DNA of 64,000 nt from Oceanimonas doudoroffii (GTDB lineage Bacteria > Pseudomonadota > Gammaproteobacteria > Enterobacterales > Aeromonadaceae). Where the stretch lies: the NCBI RefSeq assembly GCF_002242685.1, contig NZ_NBIM01000006.1, positions 101,241 to 165,240 of the forward strand, given 5' to 3'. Numbering within the stretch: position 1 is the first letter of the stretch; each line of letters starts with the position of its first letter. This document shows, one piece after another, positions 1 through 7,629 of this stretch. The position numbers were made by a program, and so were the translations under genes. The notes beneath the pieces were generated by a model. It ran no database searches and was not told where the DNA came from. It worked only from the letters and a program-made list of their open reading frames with translations.

Positions 1-339
1 CATCAGGAGTCGGCCTCGGCCTGGCTGGCCCCGTTTTTTCCCGCCGAGATCATCGAGCCCATTCGCCTGCATGTGGCTGCCAAGCGATATTTGGTCACGG
101 TGGACCCGGACTATCGAGCACAGTTGTCACAGGCATCCCTGGACTCGTTGATCCTGCAGGGCGGCAACATGTCGGCGGCAGAGGTGGAGCAAATGGAAGC
201 CAGTCCTTACCTGGACATGGCCATTCGCGTGCGCCGGCTGGATGATCAGGGCAAGGATCCGGAGTTAACCACGCCGGACTTCGGCCATTTCAAACCCAGG
301 CTGGCCCGCTGGCTGCTGCCCGGTGACCCCGAGCGATAA
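1..339 (+). CDS. Phosphonate-catabolism HD-domain oxygenase (C-terminal part)
   Basis: The reading frame is open from base 1 and ends at TAA 337-339, so the N-terminus lies outside the window; about 112 residues are visible. The segment with HVAAKRYL followed by VTVDPDY, the later NMS-EVEQME stretch and an arginine-rich end resemble the C-terminal half of the HD proteins found in phosphonate-degradation operons (PhnZ-like mixed-valent di-iron oxygenases). In that family the enzyme cleaves the C-P bond of a hydroxylated aminophosphonate to release phosphate. No other phosphonate gene is in the window, so the partner genes would lie to the left. The assignment rests on recall of the family pattern only; the HD motif itself is not visible. 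Confidence 0.7.
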   Translation, partial: HQESASAWLAPFFPAEIIEPIRLHVAAKRYLVTVDPDYRAQLSQASLDSLILQGGNMSAAEVEQMEASPYLDMAIRVRRLDDQGKDPELTTPDFGHFKPRLARWLLPGDPER

Positions 340-571
340 TTGTCTGGCACTTATTTGTGCCGCGCGGTCCCAAGGGGTCGCCTATGGGGCATGAGGGATT
401 CAAGCGAAGAAAATCGATTCGATGGGGGTGTTGATAAAGCCGGGCAGCAGGCGCTACAACTGTGTCATGTATTGCAAAATATTGCATTTTTGGTTTGTTT
501 GTGAGCGGTCATGCTATAGAGTTGCGTGGTTTTTAGGATATAAGATGGCTCTCAGGCCACAAAGGATGACT

Positions 572-1792
572 ATGAACCAAACCCAACCTCTGATGCTGCG
601 CATGGTCTATGGCGGCAGCCTGGTAACTCGAATTTTGATCGGTATTGTGGCCGGTGCCCTGCTGGCGGTGCTGGCTCCCTCTGCGGCCGAGTCGGCCGGC
701 CTGTTGGGCAGCCTGTTTGTGGGCGCGCTCAAGGCCGTGGCCCCGGTGCTGGTGTTCGTGCTGGTGATGTCCTCCATCGCCAATCACAAGAAAGGCGAGC
801 AGACCAGCATTCGGCCCATTCTCTATCTCTACCTGCTGGGCACCTTTGCCGCCGCACTCACCGCCGTGCTGCTGAGCTTTGCCTTTCCCACCGAGCTGGT
901 GCTGGTGAGCCATGGCGGCGAAGCGTCGCCCCCCGAAGGCATTGGCGAAGTGCTGCAGACCCTGGTGTTCAACATTGTCGACAATCCGGTAAATGCCCTG
1001 CTGACCGGCAACTTTATCGGCGTGCTGGCCTGGGCCGTGGGCCTGGGACTGGCATTTCACCATGCCGGCGACAGCACCAAGACCCTGCTGGGCGACCTGT
1101 CGATGGGCGTGTCGGCCATCGTCAAGTTTGTTATTCGCCTGGCACCGGTGGGCATTTTTGGCCTGGTGGCCAATACCATCGCCAGCACCGGTTTTGACGC
1201 GCTCTGGGGTTATGCCCAGCTGCTCGCGGTGCTGCTTGGCGCCATGATGATCATTGCCTTGGTGGTGAACCCGCTGCTGGTGTACCTGAAGATTGGACGT
1301 AACCCCTATCCGCTGGTGCTGCAGTGCCTGCGTGAAAGTGGCGTGACCGCCTTCTTCACCCGCAGCTCCGCCGCCAATATTCCGGTGAACATGGAGCTGT
1401 GCAAAAAGCTCAAGCTGCACGAAGACACCTACTCGGTGTCCATTCCCCTGGGCGCCACCATCAACATGGGTGGGGCCGCCATCACCATTACCGTGCTGAC
1501 CCTGGCGGCGGTCAATACCCTGGGCATTGAGGTGGACATCATGACCGCCCTGTTGCTGAGCGTGGTGGCGGCGGTGTCGGCCTGTGGCGCCTCGGGCGTG
1601 GCCGGTGGCTCGCTGCTGCTGATCCCCCTGGCCTGCAGCCTGTTTGGCATTCCCAATGAGGTGGCCATGCAGGTAGTGGCCGTGGGCTTTATTATTGGCG
1701 TGCTGCAGGACTCTGCCGAAACCGGCCTGAACAGCTCCACCGACGTGCTGTTTACCGCCGCGGCCTGCATTGCCGACGAGCAACGAGGCTAA
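572..1792 (+). CDS. sstT: Serine/threonine:sodium symporter SstT
   Basis: This is a dicarboxylate/amino-acid:cation symporter of the DAACS family, about 406 residues with many hydrophobic helices, importing serine and threonine with Na+. Segments such as [28 protein letters not shown], the serine-rich [13 protein letters not shown] re-entrant loop and [19 protein letters not shown] match SstT almost word for word. I chose ATG 572 because AAAGG at 561-565 sits six bases upstream. ATG 566 and ATG 545 are in frame and cannot be excluded, but a far upstream start at 422 would add a non-family N-terminus. It stands alone and is followed by a strong terminator. Confidence 0.95.
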   Translation: MNQTQPLMLRMVYGGSLVTRILIGIVAGALLAVLAPSAAESAGLLGSLFVGALKAVAPVLVFVLVMSSIANHKKGEQTSIRPILYLYLLGTFAAALTAVLLSFAFPTELVLVSHGGEASPPEGIGEVLQTLVFNIVDNPVNALLTGNFIGVLAWAVGLGLAFHHAGDSTKTLLGDLSMGVSAIVKFVIRLAPVGIFGLVANTIASTGFDALWGYAQLLAVLLGAMMIIALVVNPLLVYLKIGRNPYPLVLQCLRESGVTAFFTRSSAANIPVNMELCKKLKLHEDTYSVSIPLGATINMGGAAITITVLTLAAVNTLGIEVDIMTALLLSVVAAVSACGASGVAGGSLLLIPLACSLFGIPNEVAMQVVAVGFIIGVLQDSAETGLNSSTDVLFTAAACIADEQRG

Positions 1793-1810
1793 ATAACCTC
1801 CTGAACGGAA

Positions 1811-1846
1811 AAGGCCGGTGAGTGCAAACTCACCGGCCTTTTTTAT
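1811..1846 (+). terminator. Rho-independent terminator after sstT
   Basis: A 10-bp GC-rich stem (GGCCGGTGAG / CTCACCGGCC) with a short loop is followed directly by a run of six T. It sits about 20 bases after the sstT stop codon. Confidence 0.93.
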
Positions 1847-1933
1847 TGCCCGTATGGGTACTCGGTTTCGCCGTTGCTGTTTTTGCAACGAACAGTGCCA
1901 CATTCAGGCGCAAACGGAGCCTGTTAATCATGC

Positions 1934-1952
1934 AATAATGAGAATTATTATT
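1934..1952 (+). promoter_or_regulatory. Fur box
   Basis: The sequence AATAATGAGAATTATTATT closely fits the 19-bp Fur consensus (GATAATGATAATCATTATC). It lies about 30 bases upstream of the start codon of a siderophore-binding protein, which is the expected kind of iron-repressed target. It would let Fe2+-Fur shut off the gene when iron is plentiful. Confidence 0.85.
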
Positions 1953-1982
1953 GATAACAAACAGCGCGCAAAGGAGATTCTG

Positions 1983-2837
1983 ATGAAATTGGCAACCGTC
2001 TTGTCGGCCGCCGGCCTGGTGCTGGCCAGCCAGCTGGCCATGGCCGCCGCACCGGCCCGTATCGTTAGCTTTGACCACGGCAGCCTGGATACGCTCGACG
2101 CCCTCGGCCTTGGCAAGCAGGTGGTGGCCGTGCCCAAACAGGCCATGCCCGCCTACCTGTCGGCCTACACCGGTGCCGCCTTCAACGATGCGGGTAGTCT
2201 GAAAGAGCCTGATATTGATGCCCTCAAAGCGGCCGAACCGTCCCTGATCCTGATCACAGGCCGGCAGGGTGGCAGTAGAGAACAGCTGGAAACGGTGGCT
2301 CCGGTGCGCGATGTGACCCTGCAGGGAGACGACTACTGGTCAGCCTTCAGCGCCAGGGTGCGTAGCCTGGCCGGCGAGCTGGGTGCCGCCGACGGGGGCG
2401 AACGGGCCCTGGGCCAGCTGGAGCGGCGGCTGGCCGAACTCAGGGCCGGCATTAACGGCGACCCTGAAGTACTGGTGGTGACCCATAACGAGGGCAAGTT
2501 TTCCCTGCGCCATGAGGCCGTGGTCGAGCAGTTGCTGAAGCTGAAGGCACCCGAACTGCCGGACGGCGTGGACAGTGTCACTCATGGTGCCCGCAGCTTT
2601 ACTCCGCTCACGCCGGCCCTGATGGCCCAAATGCAACCCGCCGCCGTGCTGGTGGTGGATCGCAGCGCCGCCATTGGCGGTGAGCCGCTGGAGCAGGCCA
2701 ACCTGCGTCAGGCCCTGGACGCGGCCGGTGGTCAGGACATTCGCCTGGGCTACCTGAGCCCCGCCCTCTGGTACCTTTCCGGCGGTGGCCTGCAAAGCGT
2801 GCGCCTGCAGGCGGAAGAAGTGGCGGCGGTTCTCTGA
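1983..2837 (+). CDS. Periplasmic siderophore-binding protein (FatB/CeuE-like)
   Basis: The 284-residue product starts with a clear signal peptide (residues 1-24, ending QLAMAAA) and has the class III binding-protein layout: an N-terminal lobe (RIVSFDHGSLDTLDALGLG), the EPDIDALKAAEPSLILI segment, a long linking helix and a C-terminal lobe. In the family such proteins hand ferric siderophore to an ABC importer. The start ATG 1983 has AAGGAG 7 bases upstream. A Fur box precedes it. No permease or ATPase follows: the next gene runs the other way, so the partner importer is elsewhere. The lack of a conventional lipobox fits a soluble periplasmic protein. The siderophore is unknown; a petrobactin/catecholate-type ligand is only an analogy. 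Confidence 0.85.
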   Translation: MKLATVLSAAGLVLASQLAMAAAPARIVSFDHGSLDTLDALGLGKQVVAVPKQAMPAYLSAYTGAAFNDAGSLKEPDIDALKAAEPSLILITGRQGGSREQLETVAPVRDVTLQGDDYWSAFSARVRSLAGELGAADGGERALGQLERRLAELRAGINGDPEVLVVTHNEGKFSLRHEAVVEQLLKLKAPELPDGVDSVTHGARSFTPLTPALMAQMQPAAVLVVDRSAAIGGEPLEQANLRQALDAAGGQDIRLGYLSPALWYLSGGGLQSVRLQAEEVAAVL

Positions 2838-2841
2838 GTCC

Positions 2842-2870
2842 ATGCTCCGGCGGCTTGGCCGCCGGAGCAT
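2842..2870. terminator. Palindromic hairpin between convergent genes
   Basis: Thirteen-base arms (ATGCTCCGGCGGC and its complement) are separated by three bases and lie between the stops of the siderophore-binding protein and the convergent stress-protein gene. There is no T-run on either side, so it is a probable bidirectional terminator only by position and stability. Confidence 0.6.
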
Positions 2871-2880
2871 AGCTGTCCGG

Positions 2881-3324
2881 TTACACAACCAGTACCGGGC
2901 ATTTGGCGGCGCTGGTGACCCGGTGAGAGACGCTGCCAAGCAGCATGCCTTCTTTGTCGCTATGGGTGCCGCGGGTGCCCACCACAATCAGGTCCGCCTC
3001 CTTTTCCCGAGCAAACTTCACGATGATTTTTGAAGGGCGGCCGCCGCGCACAAAACCACGCAGATGAGTGGCACCCCGTTCCCGGGCGTGAGTCTTGGCG
3101 AAGTTGACCACTTCACGGGCGTACTCCGACAGCACCTTGTCGGGAATGTCCATCTCCACCGGACGACCGATGGACAGGCTGGCCTCAAACAGGCTGTGAT
3201 GCTTGTACACACAAATCAGCAATATCTCGGCCTCGGGCAGCAGCCGTTGCAGCTGCACCGCCTTGTCTACCGCCCTGAGCGCGGTGTCGGAGCCGTCCAC
3301 GGCCACCACGATTCGTTGAAACAC
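2881..3324 (-). CDS. teaD: Universal stress protein linked to the ectoine TRAP (TeaD)
   Basis: A 147-residue UspA-fold protein. The N-terminus MFQRIVVAVDGSDTALRAV and the nucleotide-binding stretch GTRG..-GMLLGSVSHRV near the C-terminus form the ATP-binding G-2x-G-9x-G(S) pattern. The start is GTG at 3324 with AGGAGG four bases upstream; the ATG two bases upstream is out of frame. It lies 32 bases after the DctM-type permease gene in the same direction. In Halomonas the matching TeaD is an ATP-binding stress protein that tunes TeaABC activity, and the same role is inferred here. Confidence 0.88.
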   Translation of the reverse strand: MFQRIVVAVDGSDTALRAVDKAVQLQRLLPEAEILLICVYKHHSLFEASLSIGRPVEMDIPDKVLSEYAREVVNFAKTHARERGATHLRGFVRGGRPSKIIVKFAREKEADLIVVGTRGTHSDKEGMLLGSVSHRVTSAAKCPVLVV

Positions 3325-3356
3325 ATAGCCTCCTTTCTGTGTGCGGCAAACGGGAG

Positions 3357-4643
3357 TCAGTCCGCAAAGGCCAGATCCCGAAAGTACAGCGCGATGTCGG
3401 GAAAGGCGATAATCAGCCCGGCGGCCACCACCAGCATAAAGATAAAGGGGGGCGTGCCGCGGATCACTTCCATATAGGGCCGCTTGAAAATGGCGATGGC
3501 GGTGAAAATGTCACAGCCAAAGGGGGGCGTGGCCGAGCCAATGGCCACCTGCAGGGTAATCAGCACCCCCACCAGTACCGGATCCAGCCCGGTGGACTGA
3601 ATGGCCGGGGCAAAAATGGGGGTGAGCACCAGGATCACCACGATGGGATCCACAAACATGCAGGCGATAAAGAAGGCCACGCAAATGGCGATCAGCACGC
3701 CCACCGGGCCGGCTTCGTTCACGCCCACCGATTCCAGAATGGTCTGGGGCACCTGGGCAAACGACAGTATCCAGGAAAAGCCGTTGCCCACCGCCACCAG
3801 AATAAACACCACGGCGGTGATCAGACCCGTGGACTTGGCAATGCGGTAGATGTCGGGCAGTTTCAGCGAGCGGAACACCACGAACTCCAGCAAAAAGGCG
3901 TAGAGCACACACACCGCGGCGGCCTCGGTAGGGCTGAAAATGCCGCCGTAAATGCCGCCCACAATGATCACCGGAAAGAACAGCGGCCACAGCGCCATGC
4001 GCACCGCCCGGCCGCGTTCACGCCAGCTGGCCCTGGGCTCGGTAGGCACCTCGTTCTTGTGGGCGTAATACAGGCAGTAGAGCGAGAACATAAACAGGAT
4101 CAGCAGTCCCGGGCCGATGCCGGCAATAAACAGCTCGGCGATGGAGGTTTCCGAGATCACCCCGTAGATAATCATGCCGATGCTGGGGGGGATTAAAAAG
4201 GCGATGTCACTGGCGTTGATGATCAGCGCCAGGGTAAAGGGATCGGAATAACCGGCCCTGAGCATCTTGGGCCGCAGTGGCGAACCCACCGCCACCACGG
4301 TGGCCTGGGTGGAGCCGGACACGGCGCCAAACAGGGTGCAGGAGGTGGCGGTGCTGATGGCCAGCCCGCCCTTGATGTGGCCGATAAAGGCCATCACCAT
4401 GTTGATCAGCCGGTCGGCGGAGTGGCCCCGGGTCATGATGTCGGCGGCGAGAATAAACATGGGCACGGCAATCAGCGAGGCCGGGCGAATGCCGCCCATC
4501 ATCTGCTGAATAAAGGTGCCCATCTGGCCAAAGCCGTCGAACATCATTACAAAGCCAACCACGGCGGCGGTGATCAGCGGAATCATCATGGGAAAGCCCA
4601 GCAGCAGCAGGCCAATCATGATCGACATTAACAGTGTTGCCAT
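3357..4643 (-). CDS. teaC: TRAP transporter large permease (TeaC/DctM)
   Basis: A 428-residue polytopic membrane protein of the DctM family, the ion-coupled channel subunit of a tripartite ATP-independent transporter. Typical segments are IRPASLIAVPMFILAADIM, LFGAVSGSTQATVVAVG and TPPFGCDIFTAIAIF. It is encoded 12 bases after the small subunit and belongs to the same operon as an ectoine-type binding protein, so it should bring ectoine or hydroxyectoine into the cytoplasm with Na+. Confidence 0.93.
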   Translation of the reverse strand: MATLLMSIMIGLLLLGFPMMIPLITAAVVGFVMMFDGFGQMGTFIQQMMGGIRPASLIAVPMFILAADIMTRGHSADRLINMVMAFIGHIKGGLAISTATSCTLFGAVSGSTQATVVAVGSPLRPKMLRAGYSDPFTLALIINASDIAFLIPPSIGMIIYGVISETSIAELFIAGIGPGLLILFMFSLYCLYYAHKNEVPTEPRASWRERGRAVRMALWPLFFPVIIVGGIYGGIFSPTEAAAVCVLYAFLLEFVVFRSLKLPDIYRIAKSTGLITAVVFILVAVGNGFSWILSFAQVPQTILESVGVNEAGPVGVLIAICVAFFIACMFVDPIVVILVLTPIFAPAIQSTGLDPVLVGVLITLQVAIGSATPPFGCDIFTAIAIFKRPYMEVIRGTPPFIFMLVVAAGLIIAFPDIALYFRDLAFAD

Positions 4644-4655
4644 GGAATCAGCCCT

Positions 4656-5252
4656 TTACACTTCGGTTTCGGTGTCGTCGTAGCCGTCCGGCACACCGGT
4701 TGAGAGATACACGCCGCGACTGGTGATGTTTTTGACGGCGGTCAGAAAATACTGAATACCGGTAATGGCAAAGCCCACCGGCGCCCACAGGTAAATCCAC
4801 CAGATTTCGAACCCCAGCGCCGGCAGAATGCGGCCGCGGCTGTACAGGGTTTCGATGTAGCCGTAGGCGTGGTAACAGAGGAAAAACATCACTATCGAGG
4901 TGAACAGTGCGATCAGCACCATCAGCACCTTGCGTGGCCCGACCGAAAGTGAGTCGTATAGCGCCGACATGCGAATGTGACGGCCGTGGCGGGCGGCGTA
5001 GCCCAGGCCGGCAAAGGTGATGAGGATGATCAGGATACGGTTGATTTCGCCGGAGAAGAAAAAACCCTCTCCAAACACAAAGCGGGCAATAACATTGGCG
5101 CAGGTATTGACCGCCATCAGCAGCACGCCGGCGGCCAGCAGCACCGCCTCAAGGCGGGCTATTCCTTCGTCGACCCAGCCCAGTACGCCGGGCAGGCCGG
5201 AGTGGTAACTGGCGGTGTCGTCTTCGACGGTTTCCTTGGATTTATCAGACAT
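4656..5252 (-). CDS. teaB: TRAP transporter small permease (TeaB/DctQ)
   Basis: A 198-residue DctQ-type subunit with four predicted membrane helices (for example LLAAGVLLMAVNTCANVIARFVF and ILIILITFAGLGYAARHGRHIRM). The start ATG 5252 has AAGGAG seven bases upstream; a longer reading frame starting at 5384 would lack any ribosome site. It lies between the binding protein and the large permease and forms the membrane complex with the latter. The soluble N-terminal tail (about 30 residues) is longer than in many DctQ proteins. Confidence 0.92.
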   Translation of the reverse strand: MSDKSKETVEDDTASYHSGLPGVLGWVDEGIARLEAVLLAAGVLLMAVNTCANVIARFVFGEGFFFSGEINRILIILITFAGLGYAARHGRHIRMSALYDSLSVGPRKVLMVLIALFTSIVMFFLCYHAYGYIETLYSRGRILPALGFEIWWIYLWAPVGFAITGIQYFLTAVKNITSRGVYLSTGVPDGYDDTETEV

Positions 5253-5322
5253 TCCGTGCTCCTTGGCCGGCATGGATCGCCGGCCAGGGTAAGAAGAAAG
5301 GGGCGGTGAGCGCCCCGTGTGG

Positions 5323-6351
5323 TTAGTTGGTAATGGCGTCGAGGTCTTGCTTGAAGGTGTTGAGCAGATCCTGGCCACGCTCACCGGTCATCTCGATGAA
5401 TTTGGCTTCCACCTGGGGGGCGCGCTCGCGAAAGGCGGCAATCTGCTCTTCGTTCAGGCGGGTGACAGTCACCTCGTCGCTGCTGCTGGTGATCTTCTCC
5501 AGGGAGCGTTCGGCCAGGCCGTCGATGTGGGTGAGGATCTCTTCAAAGGCGTAATCGGATGCCTTTTGCACCAGCTGCTTGTCTTCGTCAGACAGGCCGT
5601 TGTAGAAGTCCTGGTTGGCCATCATGGCGGTGGTGAACCAGCCGTGACCGGTAAAGATCAGATTGGGCGACACCTCGTACAGGCCGCCGGATTCGATCCA
5701 GAAGATGGGGTTTTCCTGGCCCTGAATCATGTTGGTCTGCAGTGCGCCATAGACTTCGCCCCAGGGCAGGGGGGTAGGGGTGGCGCCAAAGGCGGAGTAG
5801 GTTTCCGACAGCAGCGGGTTGGTCATCACCCGTACCTTCTTGTTCTTGAGCTCTTCGGGAGTGGTGATGGGCTCGTCCAGGGTGACCACAAACTCGCCTT
5901 CCGGGTACATTTGCAGCAGTTCCAGTCCCTTTTCCGCGTACAGTGCCGGGAACTTCTCGTTGATGGCCTCACTTTCCCGAAAGAAGCTCACCACGTCCTT
6001 CATGTCGGTGGGCATCAGGTAGGGAATAAAAAAGATCTGCGCTTCGGGGATCAGGGCACCGGTAAAGCCGGGGGACTGATTCACGAAATTCAGAATACCT
6101 GCCTGAGTCTGCTCCATGATGTCATCGGACTCGCCCAGCTCGCCAAAGCGGTAGATTTGCAGCTGGTGATTCGAGTTGTCTTCGATGTATTCCTTGAATT
6201 TGTGGGCGAACACATCCTGCACATCCCCTTCGTACTCCTCGTGGGCATAGCGCCAGGTGTCGGCCTGGACGGCGCCGCAGGTGAACAGGGCCAGGGCGGA
6301 GACGCCGGCCAGTTGCTTGAGCCTGAACTTGAATCCCTTTTGCATATCCAT
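5323..6351 (-). CDS. teaA: Ectoine/hydroxyectoine-binding TRAP protein (TeaA)
   Basis: A 342-residue DctP-type periplasmic receptor with a signal peptide (to about AVQA). The mature part reads WRYAHEEYEGDVQDVF, YRFGELGESDDIMEQTQ, FVNQSPGFTG, FGATPTPLPWGEVYGALQT and GQENPIFWIESGGLYEVSPN, which I recall as nearly identical to Halomonas elongata TeaA, so the ligand is very likely ectoine/hydroxyectoine. I chose ATG 6351 because GGAG sits six bases upstream; ATG 6363 has no ribosome site, and ATG 6345 is possible. It heads the operon teaABC plus a stress protein. No ectoine biosynthesis genes are in the window. Confidence 0.93.
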   Translation of the reverse strand: MDMQKGFKFRLKQLAGVSALALFTCGAVQADTWRYAHEEYEGDVQDVFAHKFKEYIEDNSNHQLQIYRFGELGESDDIMEQTQAGILNFVNQSPGFTGALIPEAQIFFIPYLMPTDMKDVVSFFRESEAINEKFPALYAEKGLELLQMYPEGEFVVTLDEPITTPEELKNKKVRVMTNPLLSETYSAFGATPTPLPWGEVYGALQTNMIQGQENPIFWIESGGLYEVSPNLIFTGHGWFTTAMMANQDFYNGLSDEDKQLVQKASDYAFEEILTHIDGLAERSLEKITSSSDEVTVTRLNEEQIAAFRERAPQVEAKFIEMTGERGQDLLNTFKQDLDAITN

Positions 6352-6363
6352 TTGGTGCTCCAT

Positions 6364-6723
6364 TATGGTTTCGTGTTCTAACTTTAAATCCGCTTATAGA
6401 CTGGCAAAATAAGAAAAAAGACGCAAGAAGATGGGCTCGTTTATATCTGTTTTGATGATTCATCGAGAAAGGAGTGACGCCATATCCCGGCATGTGTTGT
6501 GTGAATTTTGGTGTTTTTGTGACTTTTGTGTGTTTTTGATGGTGGTGGGCTAAGTTGGGTGAGCACTGCTAAAGGGTTGGGGGCTAAATATTACAGTGGT
6601 AACTAAAGCGTTCGCCCTGGCCCCAACAGCAGACTAGTCGTCATCAAGCCAAACAGGCAACCCTGCTGTTGCTTCGCATGACGTAATCAGGCCGACATAC
6701 CTAGCGGTCTGCCGGCCAAAAGA
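6364..6723 (-). promoter_or_regulatory. teaA upstream region
   Basis: This 360-base stretch holds no gene I can support. The part next to teaA is AT-rich and on the teaA strand is a run rich in A and C (about 6495-6540), which may carry the promoter, although I cannot pick a convincing -35/-10 pair. The far end has a 9-bp inverted repeat, CAACAGCAG at 6625-6633 and its complement at 6663-6671, lying behind the MipA gene stop on the minus strand; it could be a weak transcript end. Confidence 0.4.
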
Positions 6724-7479
6724 TCAAAAATGGTAGCTCAGCACCATGCCGGCCAAGCTCTGAGTGGCGTCGCCGGCATTTTTCACTATGGGGCTGTCTC
6801 TGGCATCGCCGGTCAGTTGCGTGATGCCGGCCAGGCCGGTCACCGACCACCGGGCGGCAAAACGGTAATTGAGGTTGCCGCTCAGTCCCAGGCGCCAGTA
6901 ACCGTCGGTGGGTTCATAGCGGCTGAAGCCGCTGCGGGCGGCGTCGCGGGCCGACACTCGAAACAAGCTTTGAGTCCACGCCTTGCTGCTGTATACCAGG
7001 CTGGGGCCTATGCCGGCAGACCAGTTCGGGGCAGGCTGGCCACGCCAGCCTGCCCGCAGGGTAAGCTTGTAGCCGTCCACATCACCGCTGAGCGGGGTTT
7101 CCGCCTGTAGGCTCAGGTTCCAGGGGGCGGGCTGGTAGCTCAGTCGCAGGCCGCCGGTGAGGCTGTCGTCTACCTCGTCAAAACGGCTCAGATCACCGGT
7201 GTTGTCGCGGCCGGGCTGGTACCCCAGAAAGGGAGACAGGGTCCAGTTCCGCTGCCGGTAAAGATTCCAGCCCAGGCCGTCTCTCAGGTTGAGGTAAAGC
7301 TGATCGCCATAGCGCAGGTTGAGATCCGGCAGCACCCTAGCCTCGTCATCGTCACTGCCAAGATAGTCGGGAGCCTGAATAACGGAAGCGCCTATGCTGC
7401 CGTTCAGGGTTTGAGCCATGGCCGAAGTGGCCAGCAGGAACGGGGCGGCGAGAGAACAATACACAAGGGATCTGCACAT
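6724..7479 (-). CDS. MipA/OmpV family outer-membrane protein
   Basis: A 251-residue exported beta-barrel protein: signal peptide of about 22 residues ending AMAQ, then alternating aromatic/hydrophobic strands and a C-terminal phenylalanine (MVLSYHF) as expected for BAM insertion. The opening GSIGASVIQAPDYLGSDDDE and LRYGDQLYLNLRDGLGWNLY segments fit the MipA/OmpV family (scaffold for murein-synthesis proteins in E. coli MipA; osmoregulated in OmpV). AGGAGG lies ten bases before the ATG. It is a single gene; its role here (osmotic or envelope) is not resolved. Confidence 0.88.
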   Translation of the reverse strand: MCRSLVYCSLAAPFLLATSAMAQTLNGSIGASVIQAPDYLGSDDDEARVLPDLNLRYGDQLYLNLRDGLGWNLYRQRNWTLSPFLGYQPGRDNTGDLSRFDEVDDSLTGGLRLSYQPAPWNLSLQAETPLSGDVDGYKLTLRAGWRGQPAPNWSAGIGPSLVYSSKAWTQSLFRVSARDAARSGFSRYEPTDGYWRLGLSGNLNYRFAARWSVTGLAGITQLTGDARDSPIVKNAGDATQSLAGMVLSYHF

Positions 7480-7580
7480 TAAGGGCTCACCTCCTGAGAT
7501 TAAGGCCGGTATGAGTCTAGCATGCCGTTCGCCATTGTCGTCAGGGTGAGCGTCCAGATTGGGCGGGCCGAGAATAGAAA

Positions 7581-7606
7581 TAAAAAACCCGGCCGAAGCC
7601 GGGTTT
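7581..7606 (-). terminator. Rho-independent terminator of icd
   Basis: On the minus strand AAACCCGGC-TTCG-GCCGGGTTT is followed by a T-run. It begins 23 bases after the icd stop codon. Confidence 0.92.
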
Positions 7607-7629
7607 GCATGAAGGCATTGCAGAGCGGA

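Noticed and set aside
533..1903. Long antisense open frame over sstT (456 codons, minus strand)
   Set aside because: It mirrors sstT, is rich in His/Gln/Gly as expected for antisense of GC-rich coding DNA, and has no family match or ribosome site.
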